This document shows, piece by piece, positions 42,165 to 50,269 of a stretch of DNA of 64,000 nt. The notes under the pieces are model-generated. The model was not told the DNA's origin and did not search any database. It worked only from the letters and a program-made list of their open reading frames with translations. A program made the translations under genes and the position numbers. Origin of the DNA: Xiheicaenibacterium sp046351325 (lineage in GTDB: Bacteria > Myxococcota_A > Polyangia > Polyangiales > Polyangiaceae); contig JAXLYR010000014.1 in NCBI GenBank assembly GCA_046351325.1, forward strand, positions 192,194-256,193, read 5' to 3'. Numbering within the stretch: the first letter of the stretch is position 1; each line of letters begins with the position of its first letter.

Positions 42165-42188
42165 CCGCACCTGTCGTCTGCAAGCGAC
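42165..42188 (+). promoter_or_regulatory. Shared upstream motif, copy A
   Basis: A 24-base stretch (CCGCACCTGTCG followed by an imperfect CTGCA-centred palindrome) that recurs with only two differences at 55019-55042 on the opposite strand. It ends 93 bases before the ATG of the beta-barrel gene at 42282. Its function is unknown; a common regulator-binding site is inferred. Confidence 0.45.
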
Positions 42189-42281
42189 AACCCGTGAGCG
42201 AATGGGGCGTATCGGGCGCTCCGTGGCGGTGGCGCGGGGTTTGAAAGGGGGCGCGCGTCCCCTCCACCCCGAGGTTCTTTC

Positions 42282-43454
42282 ATGCCCTCTCTTGCTCGAA
42301 CAGCGCTCTCCGGCGCCGCGTGGCTCGCCGTTGGTTCCTTCGTCGGCGTTGCGGCCGCGCAGACTCCACCACCCAAGGTCGCGGACGACGCGGGCGGTGC
42401 AAACACCAAAGGAAAGACTGAGGCCGTCCAGAAGCCTGATTCGGCCTCCAAGCGGCCTGAAGGCTGGACGCCCGGCATCGCGCTCGGCGGCACGCTCAAT
42501 ATCGTAGATACCCGCTCGGTCGTAGGTCAGACCGACGGAACGACAGTGACGATGGGCGCGGGGGTGGACGCGTCACTGGAGTTCAACACGGGGATCCACG
42601 AGTGGCGCAATGCTCTGCGGGCGGGGGCCGGAACGACCTATTCGCCGGCGCTCGCCGAGTTCGTGAAGTCGAGCGATGGGCTCTCGATCGAGAGCATCTA
42701 CTTGATTCACCCCGTCGAGTGGCTCGGGCCCTACTTCCGCGTAGCAGCCAATACGCAGATGTTCCCCGGCCTCGATGTCCGCGCGACGCCGGCGGACTAT
42801 GTCGTCGCCAATCTGGACGGTACGACGACTCAATATCACGGTCGTCGCCTCTACCTCACGGATCCATTCCAGCCCTTCACGTTCAAAGAGTCCGCGGGCG
42901 TCTTCGTCCAGCCCATCGTCGACCCGCATTTCACCTTCGAGGGCCGCGCGGGCCTCGGCGCCCAGGAGACTCTCGCGAAGGGCAACCTCGCCATTCAGGA
43001 CGATGCTGCGACCGCGACGATCGAGGTCAAGGAGCTCGACGACTTCTACCAGGTCGGTGGCGAGCTCGTCGCCAACGCGTGGGGCTTCTTCGACAACGAA
43101 AAGCGCGTCTCGTACAGCGTCGGCGTCGGCGTCCTGTTTCCATTCCTCACGAGCGATCTGCCGCCTGGAGACAATCGCAGCCTCATCGAGCTCACGACCG
43201 TGGAGGGCAACGTCGGCCTCAACGCGAAGCTCTTCGACTGGGCGAGCATCGGCTACAAGCTCACGGTCGCGCGCCAACCGCTCCTCGTCGACGAGTGGCA
43301 GGTCACCAACAGCCTCTTGCTGACGCTCGGCGCAGCCTTCGGCAGCAAGGCCCCAGTGCCGCCCCCGCCAGCGCCGCCGCCCCCGCCGTGCAACTGCGAG
43401 CCGACGGCCCCCGCCGGGACGACGACACCCGCCCCCGCACCGAAGACCCCGTGA
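42282..43454 (+). CDS. Secreted beta-barrel-like protein
   Basis: A 390-residue protein with signal peptide ending VGVAAA-Q and a Lys/Asp-rich linker. Residues 60-350 alternate polar and hydrophobic residues in amphipathic strands ending in aromatic residues (GIALGGTLNIVDTRSVVG, MGAGVDASLEFNTG, GAGTTYSPALAEF, GYKLTVARQPLLVDEWQ). This pattern is that of an outer-membrane barrel similar to uncharacterised DUF3078-type proteins. The C-terminus is a Pro-rich tail (APVPPPPAPPPPPCN). GAGG lies 8 bases before the ATG. The plus-strand gene encoding the small lipoprotein follows closely and is probably co-transcribed. Confidence 0.68.
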   Translation: MPSLARTALSGAAWLAVGSFVGVAAAQTPPPKVADDAGGANTKGKTEAVQKPDSASKRPEGWTPGIALGGTLNIVDTRSVVGQTDGTTVTMGAGVDASLEFNTGIHEWRNALRAGAGTTYSPALAEFVKSSDGLSIESIYLIHPVEWLGPYFRVAANTQMFPGLDVRATPADYVVANLDGTTTQYHGRRLYLTDPFQPFTFKESAGVFVQPIVDPHFTFEGRAGLGAQETLAKGNLAIQDDAATATIEVKELDDFYQVGGELVANAWGFFDNEKRVSYSVGVGVLFPFLTSDLPPGDNRSLIELTTVEGNVGLNAKLFDWASIGYKLTVARQPLLVDEWQVTNSLLLTLGAAFGSKAPVPPPPAPPPPPCNCEPTAPAGTTTPAPAPKTP

Positions 43455-43471
43455 CCACGGACGGAGCCACC

Positions 43472-43741
43472 ATGTCTACCCTCTTCAGAGTTACCTACAA
43501 GAATGTCATTGCCGTGGCGGCCCTCCTCGTCGGCGGCGCAGCGCTCTCGGCTTGTGAAGACCACTACACCACCCAAGAGGCCTACTCGCTTTGTGAGGAT
43601 TTGCAGGGCAGCAGCCCGACCCTCGACTTCGACGACTGCGTCGATTGTCACGAGCGCTGCGGCGCGGACTGTGAGGCTCAGGGGACCTCGCCCGAGACCT
43701 TCGCTTGTCCCGACGACGGCGCTGGCGGAGCACCCCAATGA
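43472..43741 (+). CDS. Small cysteine-rich lipoprotein
   Basis: An 89-residue protein. The leader VAALLVGGAALSAC gives a lipobox (LSAC) and the mature part carries eight more cysteines (SLCEDLQG, DDCVDCHERCGADCEAQ, FACPDD). ATG 43472 follows 17 bases after the barrel gene. Its TGA overlaps the start of the EF-hand membrane protein gene (ATGA). No family recognised. Confidence 0.7.
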   Translation: MSTLFRVTYKNVIAVAALLVGGAALSACEDHYTTQEAYSLCEDLQGSSPTLDFDDCVDCHERCGADCEAQGTSPETFACPDDGAGGAPQ

Positions 43742-45912
43742 CGGCCGCAGCGCACGTCTGGTCCTTCTTCCGGGCGGGTGGGGTCGACCAGGTCGTCCTC
43801 CAGAGCGGTGAAGACATTCGACAGCTGAAGGGCCTCGACCAGAAGCTCTGGGTCGCGCTCGCGTGCCCCACGAAGAGCAGCCATATCGACGAGCGGACGC
43901 TCACGCTGCTCGACACCGACGCTGACGGTCGTGTAAGGCCGCCCGAGGTGCTCGCGGCGGTCGAGTGGTGTGGCAAAGCCTTTCGGTCGCTCGACCTCTT
44001 GCTCGAGGAGGGGGACTCGGTCCCGCTCGAGGCTTTCCACGACAAGACCGACGAGGGGAAGGCGCTCCGGGCGAGCGCCGCGCGGATCCTCGGTGATTTG
44101 CAGAAGGCGAAGGCCCAGTCGATCAGCGTGAGCGACCTCTCGCGGGTGGAGAAGGCGTTCTCCGCGACGCGCTTCAACGGCGACGGCGTCGTCCCGCCCG
44201 AGTCTGCCGAAGATCCGAAGCACAAGGCGGCCATCGAGGACGTCCTCGCGTGCGTCGGGTCCACGCCCGACCGGAGCGGCCTCGCGGGCGTCGACAAGCC
44301 CCGCGTCCAGACCTTCTTCGACCGCGCGCGGAAGCTCGTCGCGTGGAGTGACGAGGGCCTGTCGGTCGAGATCTCGCCGCTCGGGGACAAGACGGCCGCA
44401 GCGGCCCTCGCCGTCGTGGCCGTCGAAGACAAGGTCAACGACTGGTTCACGCGCTGTCGCCTGCTCGCGTTCGACGCGCGTGGCTCCGAAGCGCTGACCG
44501 CCGCGACGAGCAACATGACCGCGCTCGCTGGGCTCGAGCTCGCCCCGAGTCACCCCGAGATCAAGAAGCTGCCGCTCGCCAAGGTCGAGTCGAGCGCGAA
44601 GCTGCCACTCCTCGACGGGCTCAACCCTGGCTGGGCGGTCGCGGTTCGCCGCCTCGCGTCCGACGCTGTCGAGCCGCTGCTCGGCACCTCGGTGAAGACC
44701 CTCTCGGAGGCCGATTGGTCGACGCTTACGGCGAAGGTCGCGCCCTACCGCAACTGGCTCGCGAAGAAGCCCGAGGCGAACCTCGGGAGCCTCTCCCTCG
44801 AGCGACTCCGAGAGCTGCTCGCGAGCGGGGCGGAGGCCGCGATCCTCGCGCTCATCGACAAAGACCTCGAGCTCGCGAAGGAGTACTCCGAGATCGGCAA
44901 CGTCGAGCGCGCGGTCCTCTATCGACGGGACTTCGGGCGCGTGCTCCGCAACTTCGTCAACTTCTCCGACTTCTATGCTGGGCGCGGCGGAGCTTTTCAA
45001 GCCGGTACGCTCTTGCTCGACGCGCGCGGCTGCGACCTCTGCATCTACGTCGACGACCCTGCAAAACACGCGGCGCTCGCGGGTCTGTCGTCCTGCTATC
45101 TCGCCTATTGCGACATCGAGCGACGCGGGCCCGAGCTCGAGAAGAAGCAGATCGTCGCGGCGTTCACGGCGGGTGACACCGATCACCTGATGGTCGGTAG
45201 AAACGGCGTCTTCTACGACCGGCTCGGGCGCGACTGGGACGCTCGTATCGTCAATATCATCGAGAACCCGATCAGCGTCCGTCAGGCGTTTTGGTCGCCT
45301 TACAAGCGACTCGTGCGCCTCGTCGAGGAGCAGGTCGCGAAGCGCGCCGCCGAGAAGGAGAAGGCCTCCAGTCAGACGATCGAGGCGACGGCCGAGAAGA
45401 CCGCGAACGCGGACAAAGCCGCCGCGACGCCGCCGCCCGCCGCGCCCGAGAAGAAGGTCGACATCGGGACGGTCGCGGCGGTGAGCGTGGCGGTCGCTGG
45501 GTTCGCTACATTCTTGTCAGCGACTCTCGCGACCTTCCTCGGTCTCGGGATGTGGATGCCGCTCGGAGTGTTCGCGGTGCTCATGGGCATATCGGGGCCG
45601 TCGATGCTGATCGCGTGGCTCAAGCTCCGACGACGCAACCTCGGGCCCGTGCTCGACGCGAACGGCTGGGCGATCAATGGGCGGGCGCGCATCAACGTGC
45701 CGTTCGGGACCTCGCTGACCGCGCTCAGCCGGCTGCCCGAGGGAGCGCAGCGAAAGCTGAACGATCCCTACGCCGAGAAGCCGACGCCGTGGAGGCGATG
45801 GGTCGTCCTCGGGGTCGTCGTGCTCGTCGCGGGCGCTTGGTTCCTCGGCAAGCTCGACACGTATCTGCCCGACCGGGTGAAGGCCGCGCGCGTCTTGCAC
45901 CGGACGTCGTAG
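43738..45912 (+). CDS. EF-hand-containing multi-domain membrane protein
   Basis: A 724-residue protein translationally coupled to the small lipoprotein (ATGA overlap). An EF-hand-like calcium loop DTDADGRVRPPE lies near residue 60, with a second, weaker loop FNGDGVVPPE near 157. The middle 350 residues are helical with no recognised family (NFVNFSDFYAGRGGAFQAGT, DHLMVGRNGVFYDRLGRDWD are distinctive). A pair of membrane helices (VAAVSVAVAGFATFLSATLA and LGLGMWMPLGVFAVLMG) lies at about 575-625 and another near the C-terminus (WVVLGVVVLVAGAWFLG). It looks like a calcium-responsive inner-membrane protein; the function is unknown. Confidence 0.72.
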   Translation: MTAAAHVWSFFRAGGVDQVVLQSGEDIRQLKGLDQKLWVALACPTKSSHIDERTLTLLDTDADGRVRPPEVLAAVEWCGKAFRSLDLLLEEGDSVPLEAFHDKTDEGKALRASAARILGDLQKAKAQSISVSDLSRVEKAFSATRFNGDGVVPPESAEDPKHKAAIEDVLACVGSTPDRSGLAGVDKPRVQTFFDRARKLVAWSDEGLSVEISPLGDKTAAAALAVVAVEDKVNDWFTRCRLLAFDARGSEALTAATSNMTALAGLELAPSHPEIKKLPLAKVESSAKLPLLDGLNPGWAVAVRRLASDAVEPLLGTSVKTLSEADWSTLTAKVAPYRNWLAKKPEANLGSLSLERLRELLASGAEAAILALIDKDLELAKEYSEIGNVERAVLYRRDFGRVLRNFVNFSDFYAGRGGAFQAGTLLLDARGCDLCIYVDDPAKHAALAGLSSCYLAYCDIERRGPELEKKQIVAAFTAGDTDHLMVGRNGVFYDRLGRDWDARIVNIIENPISVRQAFWSPYKRLVRLVEEQVAKRAAEKEKASSQTIEATAEKTANADKAAATPPPAAPEKKVDIGTVAAVSVAVAGFATFLSATLATFLGLGMWMPLGVFAVLMGISGPSMLIAWLKLRRRNLGPVLDANGWAINGRARINVPFGTSLTALSRLPEGAQRKLNDPYAEKPTPWRRWVVLGVVVLVAGAWFLGKLDTYLPDRVKAARVLHRTS

Positions 45913-45949
45913 CCCCCGCGCTGGGAGGGCGTTCGCTCGGGACGTTCTC

Positions 45950-46324
45950 TCAGCCGTTGCACACCCTCAAGTCGCCGTCGGCGCCTTCGCGACTCTTCTG
46001 GTCGCAGACATAACCAGGACGACACTCGTCGTTCGTGTCGCACGGCAAGAGGCAGATCCCTCCGCTCGTCGAGATGCAGACGGAGTCCTCGGGGCAGTCC
46101 GCGTCCGAGGAGCACGCGACGGTGCACACGCCGTCTGGGAAGCTGCCGTCGATCACGCAGCGGCTGCCGTCAGCACAATCGCTGGCAGTCTCGCAGGCGC
46201 CTCCCACGACCTCGCCGTCGTTCCCGACGCCCCCCGTGCTGTCGCCGCACGCAGCCACGACCCCAACCACCCCGAGCACCAGTCCAGCCAAACCCGATCG
46301 CACCACGAAGGCCACGTTGCCCAT
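45950..46324 (-). CDS. Small EGF-like cysteine-rich lipoprotein
   Basis: A 124-residue protein. The leader GLAGLVLGVVGVVAAC ends in a lipobox. The mature domain contains repeated DxxCxxGxxC-like units (CETASDCADGSRC, CTVACSSDADCPEDSVC, CLLPCDTNDECRPGYVC), typical of disulfide-rich surface lipoproteins in myxobacteria. AGGTGGAG stands just before the ATG at 46324. It is convergent with the EF-hand membrane protein gene. Confidence 0.75.
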   Translation of the reverse strand: MGNVAFVVRSGLAGLVLGVVGVVAACGDSTGGVGNDGEVVGGACETASDCADGSRCVIDGSFPDGVCTVACSSDADCPEDSVCISTSGGICLLPCDTNDECRPGYVCDQKSREGADGDLRVCNG

Positions 46325-46454
46325 CTCTCCACCTCGCTCGTGAAGGTGACAGGGGCCCGACGCTCGGAGGAGTTTCTTCGGGTTACGGGCTGACGGGACT
46401 GTGACGGGATTGGTCGAATTGCATGGTGAAACACGGCCTTTTTGACGGCTTCGC

Positions 46455-48017
46455 TCAGCGAGCCTTGCGCCGCAGGCGACCGAGCTTGCGGACGAGCTGC
46501 GCGATCTCGACCGGATAGCCGAGGAGGTCCGACGCACCGGCGGCGACGAAGCGCGCGACGCCGTCGCCGGTGTTGTCGCTCGTGCAGACGAGGGTCGGCG
46601 GCAGCGCGCCGCGCGCGCGCTGGGCCTCGAGGAGGGCGCAGGCCTCGGTAGTGTGTTCGCCGGCGTCGAGCAGCCAGAGCTTCGCCGAGTCGAGGACACC
46701 GCCGGGCTCGGGTGGCGAGAGCTGCACCGAATAACCGGAGGCCGCGAGGCCCACGCGCGCGTGAGGACCGACGCCGAGATCGGTCTCGCCCCACGTGGTG
46801 AAGAGCACGTCGGTGACGAGCTGCGAGATCTCGGGCGCGACGATCACGCGACGCTCAGGCTCGGTCCACGCGGGCACGCGATCGACGCGCGCGAGGCGAT
46901 CCTCACGGTGACCACGTGACTCGCGGCTCGCCGCGCTGGCCATGGCCTCGCGGAAGCGCGCGCGCAGCTCCTCGATCGAGATGGGTCGCCGGCTCGGTTG
47001 TTTGGCGAGCAAATCGAGCCTCAATCGCTCGAGGAGCGCGGGCACGGGCTCGGCGTCGGCGGGGCGATCGAGCGGTGGAGGGCTCGCCAGCATCTGCTGG
47101 GTCATCACGTCCATGTTCGATTGCCCGCTGAAGGGCGGGCGCCCCTGCAGGAACTCGGTGAGGACGCAGCCGAGCGCGTAGATGTCGCTCGACGGACCGA
47201 CCGCGAGCGAGCGGCATTGCTCGGGGCTCATGTACGCGGGCGTGCCCGACACCATGCCGGCGCGCGTGAGCGAGGGCCCTTCGTCGTCGGTGGAGCCCTC
47301 GTTCTCCTCGAAGTGGGCGAGCCCAAAATCGAGGATTTTTACGAGGCGATGACCGTCCGCCTCGTCGGAGAGGAACATGTTGCCGGGCTTCACGTCGCGA
47401 TGGATGACCCCCGCGTTGTGCGCGACCGCGAAGGCGTCGAGGATCTGCGAGAAGAGGTCGTCGATCTCCGCGAGGCTGGGCAAACGCTCGAGTTCGAAGA
47501 GCCAGTCGTCGAGCGGCCGGCCTCGCAGGAGCTGCATCACGATGAACGGCAGCGCTCCATCCGCGAGGCCAAAGTCGAAGACCTGGACGATGTTGCGATG
47601 AGACAGGACGCTCATCACGCGAGCCTCGCGTCGGAAGCGCCGGTAGTAGTCCCGCTGCTGCGCGACCTCGGGGAGCATGACCTTCACCGCGATGGGCATG
47701 TCGAGGGTGAGGTTTCTGCCTTTGAAGACGAGGCCCATCCCACCTTGGCCGAGGATCTGTTGGAGCTCGTAGCGGCCGTCGAGGGCGGTCCCGAGGAGGT
47801 GCGCGAGCGAGCGCGCGCTCGACGGCGGAGGGCCGACGTCGACGGTATGCGCCTTCGAGCTCGGCCCGAGGACCTCGGTGCCACGCTTCGACGGGACTGT
47901 CACCGCGAGGGCGGAGTCGCGGCTCTCGGGGGCCAGAGAGGACGGTACTGGCTCGGTGATGCGCGCGGTCTCCCCCTTGCGGAGACGCGGCCCGCGGGCG
48001 TCGCTGTCGTCGCTCAA
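46455..48017 (-). CDS. Ser/Thr protein kinase with receiver-like C-terminal domain
   Basis: A 520-residue active-looking Hanks kinase. Start is TTG at 48015-48017, overlapping the TGA of the LysM/FecR gene (TTGA). The kinase domain spans about residues 83-375: glycine loop LGQGGMGLVF (89-98), VAIK lysine Lys112, HRDVKPGN (206-213), DFG (230-232) and SPEQ (264-267). The C-terminal 90 residues (KLWLLDAGEHTTEACALLEA, PTLVCTSDN, VAAGASDLLGYPVEIAQLVR) follow the strand-helix order of a response-regulator receiver with the phospho-acceptor region altered (LLDAG). No membrane helix is present, so it is cytosolic. It is the last gene of a five-gene overlapping operon. Confidence 0.88.
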   Translation of the reverse strand: MSDDSDARGPRLRKGETARITEPVPSSLAPESRDSALAVTVPSKRGTEVLGPSSKAHTVDVGPPPSSARSLAHLLGTALDGRYELQQILGQGGMGLVFKGRNLTLDMPIAVKVMLPEVAQQRDYYRRFRREARVMSVLSHRNIVQVFDFGLADGALPFIVMQLLRGRPLDDWLFELERLPSLAEIDDLFSQILDAFAVAHNAGVIHRDVKPGNMFLSDEADGHRLVKILDFGLAHFEENEGSTDDEGPSLTRAGMVSGTPAYMSPEQCRSLAVGPSSDIYALGCVLTEFLQGRPPFSGQSNMDVMTQQMLASPPPLDRPADAEPVPALLERLRLDLLAKQPSRRPISIEELRARFREAMASAASRESRGHREDRLARVDRVPAWTEPERRVIVAPEISQLVTDVLFTTWGETDLGVGPHARVGLAASGYSVQLSPPEPGGVLDSAKLWLLDAGEHTTEACALLEAQRARGALPPTLVCTSDNTGDGVARFVAAGASDLLGYPVEIAQLVRKLGRLRRKAR

Positions 48018-50269
48018 AACGCCCTCATCCCGATCGAGGCGTGCGCCCCGACCCAGCCCGAGTACGCGTCGGGGAGCGGCGTCACCCGAGCGCCGATCGA
48101 CCCGAAGATCCAGGTGCCGAGCTCGACGCCCGCGCCCGCCCCCGCATGAACGCGCGCGTTGTCGATCGCCGCGTCGAGGAGCAAATAGGCCCGCGCCCAA
48201 GGCGCGAGGTCCAACGTGACGCCCGCCGTTGACACGACTGTAACTGCATCGCTCGGCGAGTCCGCGAGGTCGAGCCGCACGCGCAGCCCGAAGTCACACA
48301 GCCAGCCGAAGACGCCGTAGTCGCTGCCGAACGCGAGCGAAGGCTCGAAGCTCGGCTCCGTGGAGGCTTGCTCCAAAGGGAGGTTGAAGGCGAGGCCGAT
48401 GCCTACAGCAGTGTCACCCGAATCGCGCCCGCGGAGGCGATAGTCGACCCCGATTCGGGCGTCGGCGACGCGCGCGCGCTGCGAGCCGAGCGCCGGAGAG
48501 CGCACCGTGGCGTTCGCGCCGAAGTCGCCGAGCGAGCCCCTGCCCGTCGCGACGATCATGACCATCGGGGCGTCCGGCGCGCCCTCGACGGCGACACCCA
48601 GCGCGGCCGCACCACGTTGCCCGGGCGCCCACCAATAGCCGGCCGCGCGCGGCGCGCTCACGAGGAGCCCCTCGGCGCCGAGTGGCCCGAGCGGCGCTGC
48701 GTCGGCGCGGAGGAGCGACGGCGGCGCGTTGGAGAAAACCTTGCGCAAGACCTCGCGGCCGCGGCGGTCCGTCACGATCAGCGTGGCGTCGGAGAAGAGC
48801 GCGCCCACGCGGAGCGAGCCCTGAGCCTTGGTCTTGCTGGTCGCGTCGAGCGCGATCGCGACGTCGCCGCGGCTGTCGCGCCACACGGCGGAGAGGCCCA
48901 CCTCCTCGAGGGTGAGGTTGTCGGCCTCGGGCAGCTCGACGGAGACGTCCACCGTGTCGGCCGAGAGGGTCGCGGTCGAGGCGTACGCGACGGGCTCTTG
49001 GAGCACCACGAGATCGCGGCCGGCGGTTGTGTCGCCCTTCCTGCGAAAATGCAGGATCTTCGGCGGCTGTCGGCCGAGGTCGAGCGCAGTCGGTGCCGGG
49101 CCGAACGGCCCGTCGTCCGCGGCGACCTCGATCGTGTCGGGGGCCGTGAGCGCGACGACGGAGAACGGGTTCACGGTGAGCGCGTCCTTCTCGAGGGCGG
49201 CGCGGCCGCGGCTCGCCGCGAGCCCGACGAAGTGCACCGCGACGACGTCGGTCGCGATGCCGAGGAAGTCCTCGTCGTCGATCGCGCGCACGCGCACGAA
49301 ATACGAGCCCGCGGGGAGGGACTCGAGCTTCAGGGCGTGGACGTCGGCGCCGACGTGCTCGCGCACGAGGATGTCGTCGAACGCCGCGTCCGTCGCGACC
49401 TCGACGCGATAAGCCTTTGCGCGGGGGACGGCCTGCCACTCGGCGCGCAGGCCCTCACCGAAGACGAAGCTCGGCGGCTGACTCACCCAGAGCGGCGCGG
49501 GCGGGAGCGGCCGCGGCTTCATCGGCGGCTTCTTGGGTTCGTACTTCGTGCCGTAGTTCTTCTTCACCTCGACCGACGAGCCGGCGTTCATCACGCGCAC
49601 GAGCCCGTCGAACACGCTGACGATGGTGGCGGCGTCGCCAGCGCTTACAACGGTGTCGGTCGACTCGGTCTCGACGCGCCCGCCGTCGTCCGTCCGGATC
49701 GCGAGCGGCTTGCCCGAGAGCGCGGCGAGCCCTGCCTTGAGCTCGCCGCTCTTCAAGACGACTGGGGCCTCGGTTGCGCTGACAGCGCTGTCAGAGGCCG
49801 TGCCGTAGACGACGACCAGCGTGTTCTCGGCGAGGAAGATCCGCGAGCGATCGGCGAAGAGGATGCCGGCGCGCCCGTCGGTCCGCGTGTTGACGCTCGA
49901 GCTCGTCTGGAGGTCCTGCCCGCTCGCGGCCGGAGCCCAGCTGCCGCCGGGTGGTTTGGCCTGCGTGTCCGGTCGAACGGCGACCAATTTCGCAGGCGCG
50001 ACCTCGGTGGGCGTCGCGGGCATCACGAGGACCGTGCCCTCGGTGAGGGGGGCGCCCGCGACGCAAGCGACCTTGTTGTAGCGGAGCACGAGCCGCTTCA
50101 AACTCGGGTTGCCGTAGAGCGCTTGGGCGACGTCTTCACAGGTCTCGCCGGCCTGTACCCGCCATTGGACGACCTGCTCGGCGTAGCCCGGCGTGTCGTC
50201 TGCGGAGGCCCGAGACGCGCCGAGGGCGAGGACGACGAAGCTGCTAATCCAGGTCTTGTACGAGCTCAT
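48014..50269 (-). CDS. LysM and FecR-domain envelope protein with barrel-like C-terminus
   Basis: A 751-residue secreted protein from ATG 50269; signal peptide WISSFVVLALGASRASA. LysM at residues about 33-85 (QWRVQAGETCEDVAQALYGN, VLVMP) predicts peptidoglycan binding. FecR-like beta domain at about 120-245 (SSSVNTRTDGRAGILFADRS, ENTLVVVYG). A fibronectin-like stretch follows (KAYRVEVATDAAFDDILVRE). The last 250 residues contain amphipathic strands (GIGLAFNLPLEQ, LDLAPWARAYLLLDAA, GAGVELGTWIFGS). FecR domains elsewhere sense transport events and control sigma factors; here the context suggests envelope sensing. The gene overlaps both neighbours: the cyclase gene by 26 bases and the kinase gene by 4. 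Confidence 0.8.
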   Translation of the reverse strand: MSSYKTWISSFVVLALGASRASADDTPGYAEQVVQWRVQAGETCEDVAQALYGNPSLKRLVLRYNKVACVAGAPLTEGTVLVMPATPTEVAPAKLVAVRPDTQAKPPGGSWAPAASGQDLQTSSSVNTRTDGRAGILFADRSRIFLAENTLVVVYGTASDSAVSATEAPVVLKSGELKAGLAALSGKPLAIRTDDGGRVETESTDTVVSAGDAATIVSVFDGLVRVMNAGSSVEVKKNYGTKYEPKKPPMKPRPLPPAPLWVSQPPSFVFGEGLRAEWQAVPRAKAYRVEVATDAAFDDILVREHVGADVHALKLESLPAGSYFVRVRAIDDEDFLGIATDVVAVHFVGLAASRGRAALEKDALTVNPFSVVALTAPDTIEVAADDGPFGPAPTALDLGRQPPKILHFRRKGDTTAGRDLVVLQEPVAYASTATLSADTVDVSVELPEADNLTLEEVGLSAVWRDSRGDVAIALDATSKTKAQGSLRVGALFSDATLIVTDRRGREVLRKVFSNAPPSLLRADAAPLGPLGAEGLLVSAPRAAGYWWAPGQRGAAALGVAVEGAPDAPMVMIVATGRGSLGDFGANATVRSPALGSQRARVADARIGVDYRLRGRDSGDTAVGIGLAFNLPLEQASTEPSFEPSLAFGSDYGVFGWLCDFGLRVRLDLADSPSDAVTVVSTAGVTLDLAPWARAYLLLDAAIDNARVHAGAGAGVELGTWIFGSIGARVTPLPDAYSGWVGAHASIGMRAF

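Noticed and set aside
42140..42200. Sigma-54 promoter upstream of the beta-barrel gene, suggested by the neighbouring sigma-54 activator
   Set aside because: The CCGCAC...TCTGCA stretch lacks the GG and GC dinucleotides at the required -24/-12 spacing.
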